Shown: positions 36,395-46,500, counted from the first letter of the stretch. The stretch is 64,000 nt of DNA from Stutzerimonas balearica DSM 6083 (GCF_000818015.1 NZ_CP007511.1:2614501-2678500), one strand, 5' to 3'. Notes: generated by a model from the letters alone, not told the origin. Made by a program: numbers and translations.

Positions 36395-37207
36395 ATGAAT
36401 CCCTCTACCCTTATCGGCATCGTCGCCAGCGTTGCGCTGCTCAGCGTGGTGATGCTTTTCGCCGCGCGCGAGCCCGCGCTGTTCGTCGACCTGCCCAGCC
36501 TCGGCATCGTGGTGGTCGGCACCCTGGCGGCCACCTTCATCAGCTACCCCCTGCGCGAAGTGATGCGCGTCTTCGGCCTGATCTGGACAGTGCTGCGCAA
36601 CGAGCGCCTGTATACCCGCCAGGACCTGGAAGAACTGGTGCAGATCTCGCGGCTGTGGATCGGCGGCGACCTGCCAGCGGTCGAACGCGCGCTGGAAAAG
36701 GTCGGCAACCCCTTCCTGCGCACGGGCGTGCAGCTGGTGATCGACAACACGCCCGAGGAAGACATCATCGATCTGATGCAGTGGCGTATCGCACGCCTCC
36801 GCGCGCGGGAAGCCGCCGAGGCACAGCTGTTCCGCGCCATGGCCAGCTATGCGCCGGCGTTCGGCATGATCGGCACACTGGTCGGGCTGATCAACCTGAT
36901 GTTCCTGCTCGGCAGCGGCGACATGGCCGAGATCGGCCGCAGCCTCGCCGTTGCCCTGATGACCACGTTCTACGGCGTGCTGCTGGCCAACCTGATCCTC
37001 AAGCCGGTCGCGGTGAAGCTCGAACGACGTACCGAGCAGCGCGTCGCGCTGATGAACCTGGTGATGCAGGGCATCTCGATGATGTGCAACAAGCGCAGCC
37101 CGGCGTACATGCGCGAGACGCTCAAGTCGTTCATCGCCCACCATGACGACGAGATTCGCGACGGCAAGGCGCCGCCCCCGCGCGCCCGCAGCGTCGAGGG
37201 CGCCTGA
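36395..37207 (+). CDS. MotA/PomA/ExbB-type proton-channel protein
   Basis: The gene encodes 270 residues with four membrane segments: two near the N-terminus (STLIGIVASVALLSVVMLFA and LPSLGIVVVGTLAATFISYPL) and two later (YAPAFGMIGTLVGLINLMFLLGS and LAVALMTTFYGVLLANLILKPV). The large cytoplasmic loop between them holds the Arg/Glu-rich segment expected for torque generation. The MotA signature APAFGMIGTLVGLI is clear. Its partner MotB-like gene starts one base after its stop. The pair lies outside any flagellar cluster in this window, so it may drive an alternative stator set or another envelope process. Confidence 0.88.
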   Translation: MNPSTLIGIVASVALLSVVMLFAAREPALFVDLPSLGIVVVGTLAATFISYPLREVMRVFGLIWTVLRNERLYTRQDLEELVQISRLWIGGDLPAVERALEKVGNPFLRTGVQLVIDNTPEEDIIDLMQWRIARLRAREAAEAQLFRAMASYAPAFGMIGTLVGLINLMFLLGSGDMAEIGRSLAVALMTTFYGVLLANLILKPVAVKLERRTEQRVALMNLVMQGISMMCNKRSPAYMRETLKSFIAHHDDEIRDGKAPPPRARSVEGA

Positions 37208-37208
37208 G

Positions 37209-37925
37209 GTGAGCCCCTCGGCCGGCGGAGGTCGCTTCGGCAAGTGGCATGTCGAAGCCCCGCGCGAAGAAGAACAGGAGGGTTGGCTGCTGACCTACCT
37301 GGACACCATCACCCTGCTCTTGGTGATGCTGGTGGTGCTGCTTGCCCTGGCTGGCAAGGGCGACGGGCATGCCGAGCAGCCGCCTGCAGCCGACGCGGCG
37401 GCGCTCGGCACGCCATTGGCCGCGCAACCGTTGCCCGGTGCAGCGATCGCTCCGATCGTCGTCGCCACGCCCCCTGCGCCGGAACCGGTCGCGCCGCCCC
37501 AGGAGCACGCGCTCGCGTCCGATCTCGGCGAGGGTATCGAGGTCATCGTCAACGAGGGCAGCATCAGCTTTCGCATCAGCAGTGAGCTGCTGTTCGCCTC
37601 CGCCGAGGCCGAGCTGGCAGAGGCCGGCCTGGATGTACTTGACCGCCTGGTGCCAACACTGGCCGGCAACGCGTATCGCATCCTCGTCGAAGGCCATACC
37701 GACAACCTGCCGATCAGCACGGCACGCTTTCCGTCGAACTGGGAGCTGTCTTCGGCACGTGCCAGCAGCGTCGTGCGCTATCTGCAACTCAACGGCATCG
37801 CGGCCACGCGCATGAGCGCCACCGGCTTTGCCGATACCCGGCCGCTGGCCGACAACGCCAGCGCTGCCGGCCGAGCCGGCAACCGGCGAGTGGAACTGGT
37901 GATGCAGACCGCGCCCGGCAACTGA
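37209..37925 (+). CDS. MotB/OmpA-domain stator-like protein
   Basis: The gene encodes 238 residues from GTG at 37209, which lies one base past the motA-like stop; an in-frame ATG at 37143 would overlap it by 65 bases. The single membrane span GWLLTYLDTITLLLVMLVVLLALAG carries the aspartate expected to bind the proton. A Pro/Ala-rich linker follows. The OmpA/MotB peptidoglycan-binding domain includes ILVEGHTDNLPI, NWELSSARASSVVRYL, MSATGFADTRPLADN and NRRVELVM. It forms a stator with the preceding gene product, anchored to the cell wall. Confidence 0.88.
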   Translation: MSPSAGGGRFGKWHVEAPREEEQEGWLLTYLDTITLLLVMLVVLLALAGKGDGHAEQPPAADAAALGTPLAAQPLPGAAIAPIVVATPPAPEPVAPPQEHALASDLGEGIEVIVNEGSISFRISSELLFASAEAELAEAGLDVLDRLVPTLAGNAYRILVEGHTDNLPISTARFPSNWELSSARASSVVRYLQLNGIAATRMSATGFADTRPLADNASAAGRAGNRRVELVMQTAPGN

Positions 37926-37934
37926 GGCGCCCGC

Positions 37935-38864
37935 TCAGCCCAGCGCGGTGTCGAGGAACATCATCACGCCGAAGCCGATCATCAGGCCGATGGTTGCCGG
38001 GGTCTGGTGCCCGTTGCGATGGGTCTCCGGGATGACTTCGTGGGAGACGACGAAGATCATCGCACCGGCCGCCAGCCCGAGGCTGACCGGATAGGCAATG
38101 GCAAAACCGGTCGAGATGCCCATGCCAACGAGCGCACCGAGCGGCTCCATCAGCCCCGAAGCGGCGGCGACCAGCGCCGAGACCAGAGCCGAAAGGCCGA
38201 CGGCTCGCAGCGCCAGCGCGACCGCCAGCCCCTCGGGGATATCCTGGATCGAAATCGCCGTGGTCAGCGGCAGGCCGACGCTCATGTCGCCATTGGCGAA
38301 ACTGACGCCGATCGCCATGCCCTCGGGCAGGTTGTGCAGGGCGATGGCGAAAACGAACAGCCAGACGCGGTTGAGCCGCTCGCAATCCGGCCCGCACGGC
38401 CCGGTACTGGCATGCTCGTGCGGGGTGAAGCGATCCAGGCCGAGCATCAGCAAGGCCCCCAGGCCCAGGCCGAGTACCACGGTGACCGCAGCGAGGCTGC
38501 TGTTGCCCAGGATCTCCTCGCCGGCGGCCAGCCCCGGGAGGATCAAGGAGAACGAGGCTGCCGCGAGCATCATGCCGGCCGCAAAGCCAAGCAGGCTGTC
38601 CTGGGTGCGCTGCGAGACAGTGCGCAACCCGATGGCAAGCAACGCGCCGAACGCCGTCGCGGCGAACCCCGCCGATCCTCCGGCCAGGGCATAGCGCAGG
38701 TTGCCCTGGTCGCCGTTGTCGAGCGCGTTGTAGCCGCTGGCCAGCAGCAGCACGAGCACGGCGAGCAGCGAGCCACCGAGGCCGGCGGTGACCCAGGGGC
38801 TGGCCTGTGCCTGGGCGATCCAGGCTGCACGCAGTGTCGAAGCGGGGCTTTGGGTGTTTGCCAT
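37935..38864 (-). CDS. ZIP-family metal transporter
   Basis: The gene encodes 309 residues with about eight membrane segments. The ZIP core motifs are present: IALHNLPEGMAIGVSF in the fourth segment and ISIQDIPEGLAVALAL in the fifth, which supply the metal-binding His, Asn, Asp and Glu residues. A His/Cys-rich loop (FTPHEHASTGPCGPDC) sits before them. It resembles GufA-type ZIP proteins that import zinc and other divalent metals. ATG at 38864 has GGTAAGG upstream. It stands alone, converging with the MotB-like gene with only about ten bases between the stops. Confidence 0.9.
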   Translation of the reverse strand: MANTQSPASTLRAAWIAQAQASPWVTAGLGGSLLAVLVLLLASGYNALDNGDQGNLRYALAGGSAGFAATAFGALLAIGLRTVSQRTQDSLLGFAAGMMLAAASFSLILPGLAAGEEILGNSSLAAVTVVLGLGLGALLMLGLDRFTPHEHASTGPCGPDCERLNRVWLFVFAIALHNLPEGMAIGVSFANGDMSVGLPLTTAISIQDIPEGLAVALALRAVGLSALVSALVAAASGLMEPLGALVGMGISTGFAIAYPVSLGLAAGAMIFVVSHEVIPETHRNGHQTPATIGLMIGFGVMMFLDTALG

Positions 38865-39057
38865 GGTGAACTGCCTTACCGGAGAGAGTGGCGCCATTGT
38901 AGCGACGAAGGTCCGCGGCAAACCGCCTATGGCCGTGATAGACGCCGCCTTCACATAGCCTCGGACGTCATCTGGCCAGCGCCCTGTGTACCGTCGGGCG
39001 GTTTTGCTCTTAAGCTTGCCCAAATCCAACCGGCGCATCCGTCAGGAGTCGTCCACC

Positions 39058-40239
39058 TTGCCGCTCAGCAAATCCCTCCGCCCCGCCTATCTGGTCGTCC
39101 TGCTGCTCGCGCTGCTGGCCGCCTGGTTCTTCTGGCTGCAGTGGCGCGGCCCGCTGCTGACCGCCTACCGCGTGGAAATGCGCCCGCTGGTCCAGCGCGT
39201 GGTGGCCAGTGGCGAGGTCGACAACCAGTCCGTCGCCCAGGTCGGCAGCGAGATTACCGGGGTGGTCACCGCGCGACATGTGCGCGAGGGCGACCGCGTG
39301 CGCAAGGGCGACCTGCTGCTCGAATTGCGCGACGAGGAACAGACTGCTCGCCTGCGCGAGGCCGAGGCTGCGCTGCGCCAGTTGGTCGACTCCAGCCGGC
39401 CGCAGGCCGAGGCAACCCTGGAGGACGCGCAAAGCAACCTGCTGCAGGCGCAGCGCGAGCTCGCGCGTCGCGAAAAATTGCAGGCGCGCAAGCTGCTATC
39501 GGCCGAGGCGCTGGAGCAGGCACGCCGCGCCGAGCTGGCTGCGCGCGTGATCCGCGATCGCGCCCGGCTGGCCGCCGCTGCGCTGGCCGCCGATGGCAGC
39601 GAAGAACGCATCCTGCGTGAGCGGCTCGAGGCCGCCCGCACGGCCCTGGCGCGTACACGCATCCTGGCCGGCTTCGACGGCATCGTGCAGCGACGCAACG
39701 TCGAGCCCGGCGACCTGGTACAGCCGGGCCGCACGCTGCTGGAAATCGCCCGCGTCGATAGCCGCGAGATCCTCCTGCCGCTGGATGAGAAGAATCTGGC
39801 ACCGGTTGCCATCGGCCAGCAGGCATTGGTCATCGCCGATGCCTATCCCGACCGACCGTACCGCGCCGAGGTCAGCTTCATCGCACCGAGCGTCGACACC
39901 GCTCGCGGCACCATCGACGTCCACCTGCAACTGCTCGAGCCTGCCGAAGCGCTGCGCCAGGGCATGACGGTGTCGGTGAACATCGAGACCGGGCGTCGCG
40001 AGCAGGCTCTCGTGCTGCCCAACGATGCGCTGCGCCAGCGCAGCGGCTCGACCGCTGAAGTGCTGCGCGTGCGCGACGGCCACGCCGAGCCTGTCACGGT
40101 TCGCCTCGGCCTGCTCGGTACCGCCATGAGCGAGATCGCCGAAGGCCTCGAAGAGGGCCAGCTGGTGCTCGTCGGCGAGGCCGAGCCAGGGCAGCGGGTG
40201 CGCATCCGCGAGCAGCCGATCCCTGGCGCCGGTAGCTGA
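39058..40239 (+). CDS. Membrane-fusion (HlyD/MacA-type) subunit of an ABC system
   Basis: The gene encodes 393 residues. TTG at 39058 is chosen because AGGAG lies nine bases before it and the protein then starts right before its membrane anchor (LRPAYLVVLLLALLAAWFFWLQW). The rest shows a barrel-sandwich domain (VGSEITGVVTARHVREGDRVRKGDLLLELRD), a long coiled-coil hairpin (about 90-190) and the returning half GFDGIVQRRNVEPGDLVQPGRTLLEI. This is the adaptor of a tripartite ABC exporter. The permease gene follows three bases after the stop and the ATPase overlaps that, so all three form an operon. Confidence 0.9.
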   Translation: MPLSKSLRPAYLVVLLLALLAAWFFWLQWRGPLLTAYRVEMRPLVQRVVASGEVDNQSVAQVGSEITGVVTARHVREGDRVRKGDLLLELRDEEQTARLREAEAALRQLVDSSRPQAEATLEDAQSNLLQAQRELARREKLQARKLLSAEALEQARRAELAARVIRDRARLAAAALAADGSEERILRERLEAARTALARTRILAGFDGIVQRRNVEPGDLVQPGRTLLEIARVDSREILLPLDEKNLAPVAIGQQALVIADAYPDRPYRAEVSFIAPSVDTARGTIDVHLQLLEPAEALRQGMTVSVNIETGRREQALVLPNDALRQRSGSTAEVLRVRDGHAEPVTVRLGLLGTAMSEIAEGLEEGQLVLVGEAEPGQRVRIREQPIPGAGS

Positions 40240-40242
40240 CAC

Positions 40243-41455
<1,213 letters not shown>

Positions 41456-41463
<8 letters not shown>

Positions 41464-42190
41464 ACAACCCTTCGCGCCCAGGCCATCCGCTCCGGTGCTG
41501 CGCCTGGCCGGCGTGCGCAAGTCGTTCAATATCGGCACAACGCTGGAAACCGAAGTGCTGCATGGGATCGACCTGCGGCTGGAGCGCGGCGAGCTGGCCG
41601 CGCTGATCGGCCCGTCCGGTTCGGGCAAGAGCACGCTGCTCAATATCATCGGCCTGCTCGACACGCCGACCGAGGGCGAGCTCTACCTGCTCGGCCAGCC
41701 GACCGCCACCGCGGACGACACCACCCGCACGCACATGCGCAACCAGGCGATCGGCTTCGTGTTCCAGTTCCATCACCTGATCTCGGCTTTCAGCGTGCTC
41801 GACAACGTGCTCATGCCGCTGATGATCCGCCAGGGCAAACCGGGGCGCGAGCAGACCGAGCTCGCGCGTGAACTGCTCGACCAGGTCGGCCTCGAGCGCT
41901 TCGCCGAGCAGAAACCCACGCAGCTGTCGGGCGGCCAGCAACAACGGGTGGCGATCGCTCGGGCGCTGGTCACCCGCCCGCCTCTGCTGCTGGCCGACGA
42001 ACCGACAGGCAACCTCGACAGCCGCACCGCGCAGAGCGTCTTCGAGCTCTTTCACCGGATCAATGACGAGTTTGGCTGCGCCATTCTCGTCGTCACGCAC
42101 GATCCGCGCCTGGCAGAGGCGTGCCCGAGAACAGTCGAGCTGGTCGATGGCCAGATCATTCGAGACGGCACAAGCGGCCCTTTACGCTGA
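41456..42190 (+). CDS. ABC transporter ATP-binding protein (LolD/MacB-like)
   Basis: The gene encodes 244 residues. Walker A is GPSGSGKST, the signature is LSGGQQQR, Walker B is LLLADEPTGNLD, and the switch histidine lies in VVTHDP. DEPTGNLD is characteristic of the LolD/MacB/FtsE class. Its start overlaps the permease stop by eight bases, so translation is coupled. It powers the three-gene envelope system 39058-42190. No outer-membrane partner gene is nearby. Confidence 0.94.
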
Positions 42191-42326
42191 CCCTCGCCGC
42201 AAATATCCGCACGCTAGCCCCGTCCGGCTGCTAATGAAAAATCGAGCTAAGCATATAACCAAACTGCGAGTTATCATTCGGAGCACTCAGATACCCCCTT
42301 GGGTATGAAGCACGCGAGGCCGCCAG

Positions 42327-43190
42327 ATGACTGCTCAGATCGAAGCCTTCTTCGACACCGCCACCTTCACCTACAGCTACGTGGTCAGCGACCCGCAGAC
42401 AGGCGCCTGCGCCGTGATCGACCCGGTGCTGGACTACGATCCGGCGGCCGGTCGCACCTCGCACGCAAGCGCCGACCGCCTGATCGGCTACATCCGCGAG
42501 CACGGGCTGAGCCTGCAGTGGCTGCTGGAGACGCATGTGCATGCCGACCACCTGAGTTCGGCGGCATATATCCGCGAGCAACTGGGCGGCCGCATCGCCA
42601 TCGGCAATCACATCACCCAAGTGCAGGAAACCTTCGGCAAGTTGTTCAATGCCGGGGCCGATTTCTGCACGGACGGCCGCCAGTTCGATCACTTGTTCGA
42701 CGACGGCGAGCGCTTTCAGATCGGCGAGATCGCCGCGCGCGCCATTCATACGCCTGGTCACACCCCCGCCTGCATGAGCTACCTGATCGGCGATGCCGTG
42801 TTCGTCGGCGATACGCTGTTCATGCCCGACTATGGCACGGCCCGCTGCGACTTCCCCGGCGGCGATGCTCGGACGCTCTATCGTTCGATCCAGCGTCTGT
42901 TCCAGCTGCCGGACTTCACCCGCGTATTCATGTGCCATGACTACAAGGCTCCGGGACGCGAGCAGTTTCTCTTCGAGACCACCATCGGCGAAGAGCGCCA
43001 GCGCAACGTGCACGTGCGTGATGGCATCAGCGAAGAAGCCTTCGTCGCCATGCGCAACGAGCGCGACGCCACGCTGGACATGCCCGCGCTGATCCTGCCA
43101 TCGGTGCAGATCAACATGCGCGCCGGGCAGCTACCAGCGCCGGAAAGCAACGGCACGCGCTACTTGAAAATCCCTCTGGACGCACTCTAG
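42327..43190 (+). CDS. ETHE1/Blh-type metallo-beta-lactamase-fold hydrolase (probable persulfide dioxygenase)
   Basis: The gene encodes 287 residues. The fold's metal motif THVHADHLS gives His70, His72, Asp74 and His75; His145 lies in HTPGHTPACM, an aspartate follows in GDTLFMPDYGTARCDFPGGDA, and His204 lies in FMCHDYKAPGREQ. The segment after that (FLFETTIGEERQRNVHV) is typical of the Blh group, relatives of ETHE1 persulfide dioxygenase. That enzyme oxidises glutathione persulfide to sulfite. The function is inferred from family and from the SulP, rhodanese and BigR-like neighbours. It begins an operon; SulP starts 31 bases downstream. Confidence 0.85.
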   Translation: MTAQIEAFFDTATFTYSYVVSDPQTGACAVIDPVLDYDPAAGRTSHASADRLIGYIREHGLSLQWLLETHVHADHLSSAAYIREQLGGRIAIGNHITQVQETFGKLFNAGADFCTDGRQFDHLFDDGERFQIGEIAARAIHTPGHTPACMSYLIGDAVFVGDTLFMPDYGTARCDFPGGDARTLYRSIQRLFQLPDFTRVFMCHDYKAPGREQFLFETTIGEERQRNVHVRDGISEEAFVAMRNERDATLDMPALILPSVQINMRAGQLPAPESNGTRYLKIPLDAL

Positions 43191-43221
43191 GCCCGCACTG
43201 ATCACCCATGGGAGTGTGTTC

Positions 43222-45018
43222 ATGAACGTCAGAGCCAGCCGCCTGCTGCCCTGCCTGAGCTGGCTGCGCCACTACGACCGTCAGGCGGCGGGCAAGGACC
43301 TGACGGCCGCGCTGATCGTTACGCTGATGCTGATTCCGCAGAGCCTCGCCTATGCCTTGCTCGCCGGGTTGCCGCCGGTTTCCGGCCTCTACGCGAGCAT
43401 TCTGCCGCTGCTGGCCTACACCCTGTTCGGCACCAGCCGTACGCTAGCCGTCGGCCCGGTGGCGGTGGTGTCGCTGATGACCGCTACCGCTATCGCCCCC
43501 TGGTATCCCGTCGGCAGCGCCGAATACATCGGTGCCGCACTGTTGCTGGCGGCACTGTCCGGCGCCTTCCTGCTGCTGATGGCGCTGCTGCGTCTGGGCT
43601 TTCTCGCCAGTTTTCTGAGCCACCCGGTGATCTCCGGCTTCATCAGCGCATCAGCCCTGCTGATCGCGCTGGGTCAGCTCAAGCACCTGCTCGGCGTCTC
43701 GCTGCAGAGCGATAACGCGCCGGCGCTGCTCGCCGAACTGGTGACGGCATTGCCGCAGGCGCACGCGCCCACCCTGGCCATCGGCGGCACCACGCTGCTG
43801 TTCCTGTTCCTGGCCCGCACGCGGGCCGGGCGCCTACTGCAAGCGCTTGGTCTGCGAGCAGGGCTGGCTGCGACCCTGACGCGCATCGCCCCGGTATTCG
43901 CGCTACTGGTTGCCATCGCGGTCGTTACCCTGCTGGATCTGGACGAAAGAGGGGTAAAGGTCGTCGGCGCAATCCCCCAGGGCTTGCCGACGTTCACCCT
44001 GCCGCCGCTGGATCTGCAGCTGGCCGAGGCACTGCTCCCGGCGGCCGTGCTGATCAGCCTGATCGGCTTCGTCGAGTCGGTATCGGTCGCGCAGACGCTG
44101 GCTGCCAAACGCCGCGAGCGCATCGAGCCGAACCAGGAGCTGATCGCGCTGGGGAGCGCCAACTTCGCCGCCGCATTGAGCGGCGGCTTTCCGGTGACCG
44201 GCGGATTCGCCCGCTCGGTAGTCAACTTCGATGCCGGAGCTCAGACGCCGCTAGCCGGCGCCCTCACGGCCATCGGCATTGGCATCGCCGTACTGTTCTT
44301 CACGCCCCTGTTTCGCAACCTGCCACACGCCGTGCTGGCCGCGACGATCATCGTGGCGGTGCTCAGCCTGGTCGACCTGACGGCATTGAAACGAACCTGG
44401 CAGTACTCCCGTCAGGATGCCAGCGCGATGATCGCCACCATGCTCGGCGTACTGGTGATCGGCGTCGAGGTGGGCATAGTGCTCGGCGTCGGGCTCTCAC
44501 TGCTGCTGTTCCTCTGGCGCACCAGCCAGCCTCATATGGCGGTGGTCGGCCTGCTGCCGGGCACCGAACACTTTCGCAACGTCGAGCGCTTCCCGGTCAG
44601 ACAGAGCCCAACGGTCCTGAGCCTGCGCGTCGACGAGAGCCTGTATTTCCCCAATGCCCGCTATCTCGAAGATCGTGTCGCCGCGTTGATCGAGGCGCGA
44701 CCGGGCACACGGCATCTGGTGCTGATGTGCCCTGGGGTGAACCTGATCGACGCCAGCGCGCTGGAGAGCCTCGAAGCCATCGCCCAGCGCCTGCACGCTG
44801 CCGGCGTGCAGCTGCACCTTTCGGAGGTCAAGGGACCGGTGATGGATCGCCTGCGTCAGGCGCCGTTCCTGCACCATTTCGGTGGCCAGGTCTTCATCAG
44901 CCAGTACGAAGCGCTGAAAGCACTCGATCCCGCTTTCATCACCTCCGTGCATACCGCCACCGGCGAGCGAACCGCCGGAATAGCTCAACGAGGAGTCAAC
45001 GATGCGCACAGCTCATGA
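43222..45018 (+). CDS. SulP family anion transporter with STAS domain
   Basis: The gene encodes 598 residues. GGAG sits seven bases before the ATG; GTG at 43216 is a poorer choice. The family signature is at the N-terminus (ALIVTLMLIPQSLAYALLAGLPPVSGLYASILPLLAYTLFG), followed by about ten more membrane segments. The C-terminal STAS domain is visible as LSLRVDESLYFPNARYLEDRV and HLVLMCPGVNLIDASALESLEAI. SulP proteins carry sulfate, bicarbonate or other anions. Between a probable persulfide dioxygenase and a rhodanese, movement of sulfate or sulfite is a reasonable guess. The 3' end overlaps the rhodanese gene by 17 bases. Confidence 0.93.
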   Translation: MNVRASRLLPCLSWLRHYDRQAAGKDLTAALIVTLMLIPQSLAYALLAGLPPVSGLYASILPLLAYTLFGTSRTLAVGPVAVVSLMTATAIAPWYPVGSAEYIGAALLLAALSGAFLLLMALLRLGFLASFLSHPVISGFISASALLIALGQLKHLLGVSLQSDNAPALLAELVTALPQAHAPTLAIGGTTLLFLFLARTRAGRLLQALGLRAGLAATLTRIAPVFALLVAIAVVTLLDLDERGVKVVGAIPQGLPTFTLPPLDLQLAEALLPAAVLISLIGFVESVSVAQTLAAKRRERIEPNQELIALGSANFAAALSGGFPVTGGFARSVVNFDAGAQTPLAGALTAIGIGIAVLFFTPLFRNLPHAVLAATIIVAVLSLVDLTALKRTWQYSRQDASAMIATMLGVLVIGVEVGIVLGVGLSLLLFLWRTSQPHMAVVGLLPGTEHFRNVERFPVRQSPTVLSLRVDESLYFPNARYLEDRVAALIEARPGTRHLVLMCPGVNLIDASALESLEAIAQRLHAAGVQLHLSEVKGPVMDRLRQAPFLHHFGGQVFISQYEALKALDPAFITSVHTATGERTAGIAQRGVNDAHSS

Positions 45019-45382
45019 TCTGGTCGAATTGGCCAGGCCGCAGATCCACGAGGTACAGCTCAGCGAGGCACAAGCAACGATCAATGCCGCCGACGTGCTG
45101 ATCGATGTCCGCGAGCCGGACGAGTACGCCAACGGCCATATCCCCGGCGCCATCAACATTCCGCGCGGCGTCCTTGAGTTCAAGCTCACGGCGACGCCGG
45201 AGCTGGCCGCACGCGACCTCCAGTTGTTCATCTATTGCAAGACCAGCGGCCGCGCTGCGCTTGCGGCGCTGTCGCTCAAGGAGATGGGCTATCTGAAGGT
45301 CAGTTCGCTCGCAGGCGGCTTCGATGCCTGGTCGGCCGCCGAAATGCCGATTGCCAAACCGGCCAGCATCGATTTCGATTGA
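45002..45382 (+). CDS. Cytoplasmic rhodanese-like sulfurtransferase
   Basis: The gene encodes 126 residues of a single rhodanese domain without a signal peptide. LIDVREPDEYANGHIPGAINIPRGVLEF is the CH2 motif, and the active loop is CKTSGRA with Cys79. GAGGAG precedes the ATG. The gene starts inside the SulP gene (17-base overlap), so their translation is probably coupled. With the Blh-type hydrolase it could pass persulfide sulfur between glutathione, thiosulfate and sulfite. The substrate is inferred from context only. Confidence 0.9.
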   Translation: MRTAHDLVELARPQIHEVQLSEAQATINAADVLIDVREPDEYANGHIPGAINIPRGVLEFKLTATPELAARDLQLFIYCKTSGRAALAALSLKEMGYLKVSSLAGGFDAWSAAEMPIAKPASIDFD

Positions 45383-45410
45383 GCGCTCAGACCACCGTAA
45401 CGGAGCGATC

Positions 45411-45830
45411 ATGAAGTCCACGCTAATCCTCGGCGCGCTCGCCATGCTGGCCGCCTCGCCCAGCTATGCCGAGCAACTGGAAGTCGTCCTCAAAGGCGTT
45501 CAGCACGACAAGGGGCAGCTGCGCGTCGGGCTGTATGCCGAACCGAAGACCTTCCGCAAGGAGCGCCTGGCGTTCGCCACGCAGCAGGCTGCGGCCAAGC
45601 AGGGTGAGGTCAGCGTCGTGTTCGACGATGTACCCCCTGGGCGTTACGCCATCATGGCGTATCACGACGAGAATTCGAATGGAGAGCTGGACAGGCGCTT
45701 CGGGATGTTTCCCACCGAGGGCTATGCCCTTTCGAACAACCCGAAAGTCATGGGGCCGCCAGCCTTCGACGACAGCGCCTTCGACGTCGGCAAGCAGCCG
45801 GCTCGCCTCGAGCTACAGATGCGTTATTGA
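45411..45830 (+). CDS. DUF2141 secreted protein
   Basis: The gene encodes 139 residues. The N-terminus MKSTLILGALAMLAASPSYAEQ is a signal peptide cut after SYA. The mature part follows the DUF2141 pattern: LRVGLYAEPKTFRKE, then VFDDVPPGRYAIMAYHDENSNGELDRRFGMFPTEGYALSNN, a beta-sandwich with a calcium-like DENSNGELD loop. ATG at 45411 has CGGAG upstream. It lies 28 bases after the rhodanese stop and is probably the last gene of that operon. Function in the periplasm is unknown; its place here may be incidental. Confidence 0.85.
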   Translation: MKSTLILGALAMLAASPSYAEQLEVVLKGVQHDKGQLRVGLYAEPKTFRKERLAFATQQAAAKQGEVSVVFDDVPPGRYAIMAYHDENSNGELDRRFGMFPTEGYALSNNPKVMGPPAFDDSAFDVGKQPARLELQMRY

Positions 45831-45838
45831 GCCATGCA

Positions 45839-45864
45839 GGCTGCCGGCGGGATGGCCGGCAGCC
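45839..45864. terminator. Hairpin between convergent sulfur operons
   Basis: Ten-base perfect arms GGCTGCCGGC / GCCGGCAGCC with a six-base loop lie between the DUF2141 stop and the stop of the DUF2892 gene. No T-run follows on either strand, so it is a terminator-like hairpin of uncertain strength. Confidence 0.5.
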
Positions 45865-45871
45865 CTAGCGG

Positions 45872-46063
45872 TCAGGCCTTGCGCCCGCAGGTATTGATGC
45901 CAAGCAGCGAATAGGCCGGGCAGACTCGGAACACGCCGGTGGCCAGCGGCAGCAGGCCGATCCAGCCCCAGGCACCGATGACGCCCGTCAAGGCAAGCAC
46001 GATCAGCACCAGGCCGATAACGATCCGCGCGGCACGATCGATGGTTCCCACGTTGGTTTTCAT
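45872..46063 (-). CDS. DUF2892 (YgaP-like) small membrane protein
   Basis: The gene encodes 63 residues beginning MKTNVGTIDRAARIVIGLVLIVLALTGVIG. It shows the DUF2892 pattern: NxGxxDRxxRxxxGLxL, a second hydrophobic stretch (WGWIGLLPLATGVFRVCPAYSLLGINTC) and the conserved C-P-x-Y ... G-x-x-T-C. In YgaP this domain is fused to a rhodanese; here it is a separate protein in a sulfur-gene cluster. GGGAGGTCATC precedes the ATG. It is the last gene of the operon that begins with the ArsR repressor, 15 bases after the previous stop. Confidence 0.88.
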   Translation of the reverse strand: MKTNVGTIDRAARIVIGLVLIVLALTGVIGAWGWIGLLPLATGVFRVCPAYSLLGINTCGRKA

Positions 46064-46078
46064 GATGACCTCCCGAGG

Positions 46079-46498
46079 TCAGTGATTGCGCCGGTGCTCC
46101 AGCGCAGAGAACAGCGCCATGCCAGCCAGCATGGCTGCGACGAACAGCACGACCTGCCAGTAGCCGGTCAGCAACAGGACCAGGGCTGGCCCCGGGCAAA
46201 TGCCGGCTAGCCCCCAGCCCACACCGAACAACAGGCTGCCACCGATTAGCCGGCCATCCAGCTCACGCTTGCTCGGCAAGGCCATCGGAGCCCCCAGCAG
46301 GCTGCGCGATCGGCGCTTGGCCCAGGCAAAGGGGACTATCGCCATGCCGATAGCGCCGAGCATGACCAGCGCGAGCGACGGGTCCCAGCGCCCGGCCAGA
46401 TCGAGAAATCCCACGACCTTGGCCGGATCCGCCATGCCGGACAGCAGCAGCCCGAAGCCGAAAATCAGCCCGGCAGCGAATGCCATGAGTCTGCGCAT
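46079..46498 (-). CDS. YeeE/YedE family half-transporter (second)
   Basis: The gene encodes 139 residues with about four membrane segments (LMAFAAGLIFGFGLLLSGM, LALVMLGAIGMAIVPFAW, LIGGSLLFGVGWGLAGICPGPALVLLLTGYW, VVLFVAAMLAGMALFSAL). GVGWGLAGICPGP with its cysteine is the YeeE/YedE signature for thiosulfate or other sulfur-compound uptake. It begins two bases after the stop of the first half, with GGAGG just upstream. The two halves together equal one full YeeE-like protein. A long upstream in-frame extension is not used. Confidence 0.88.
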   Translation of the reverse strand: MRRLMAFAAGLIFGFGLLLSGMADPAKVVGFLDLAGRWDPSLALVMLGAIGMAIVPFAWAKRRSRSLLGAPMALPSKRELDGRLIGGSLLFGVGWGLAGICPGPALVLLLTGYWQVVLFVAAMLAGMALFSALEHRRNH

Positions 46499-46500
46499 GC

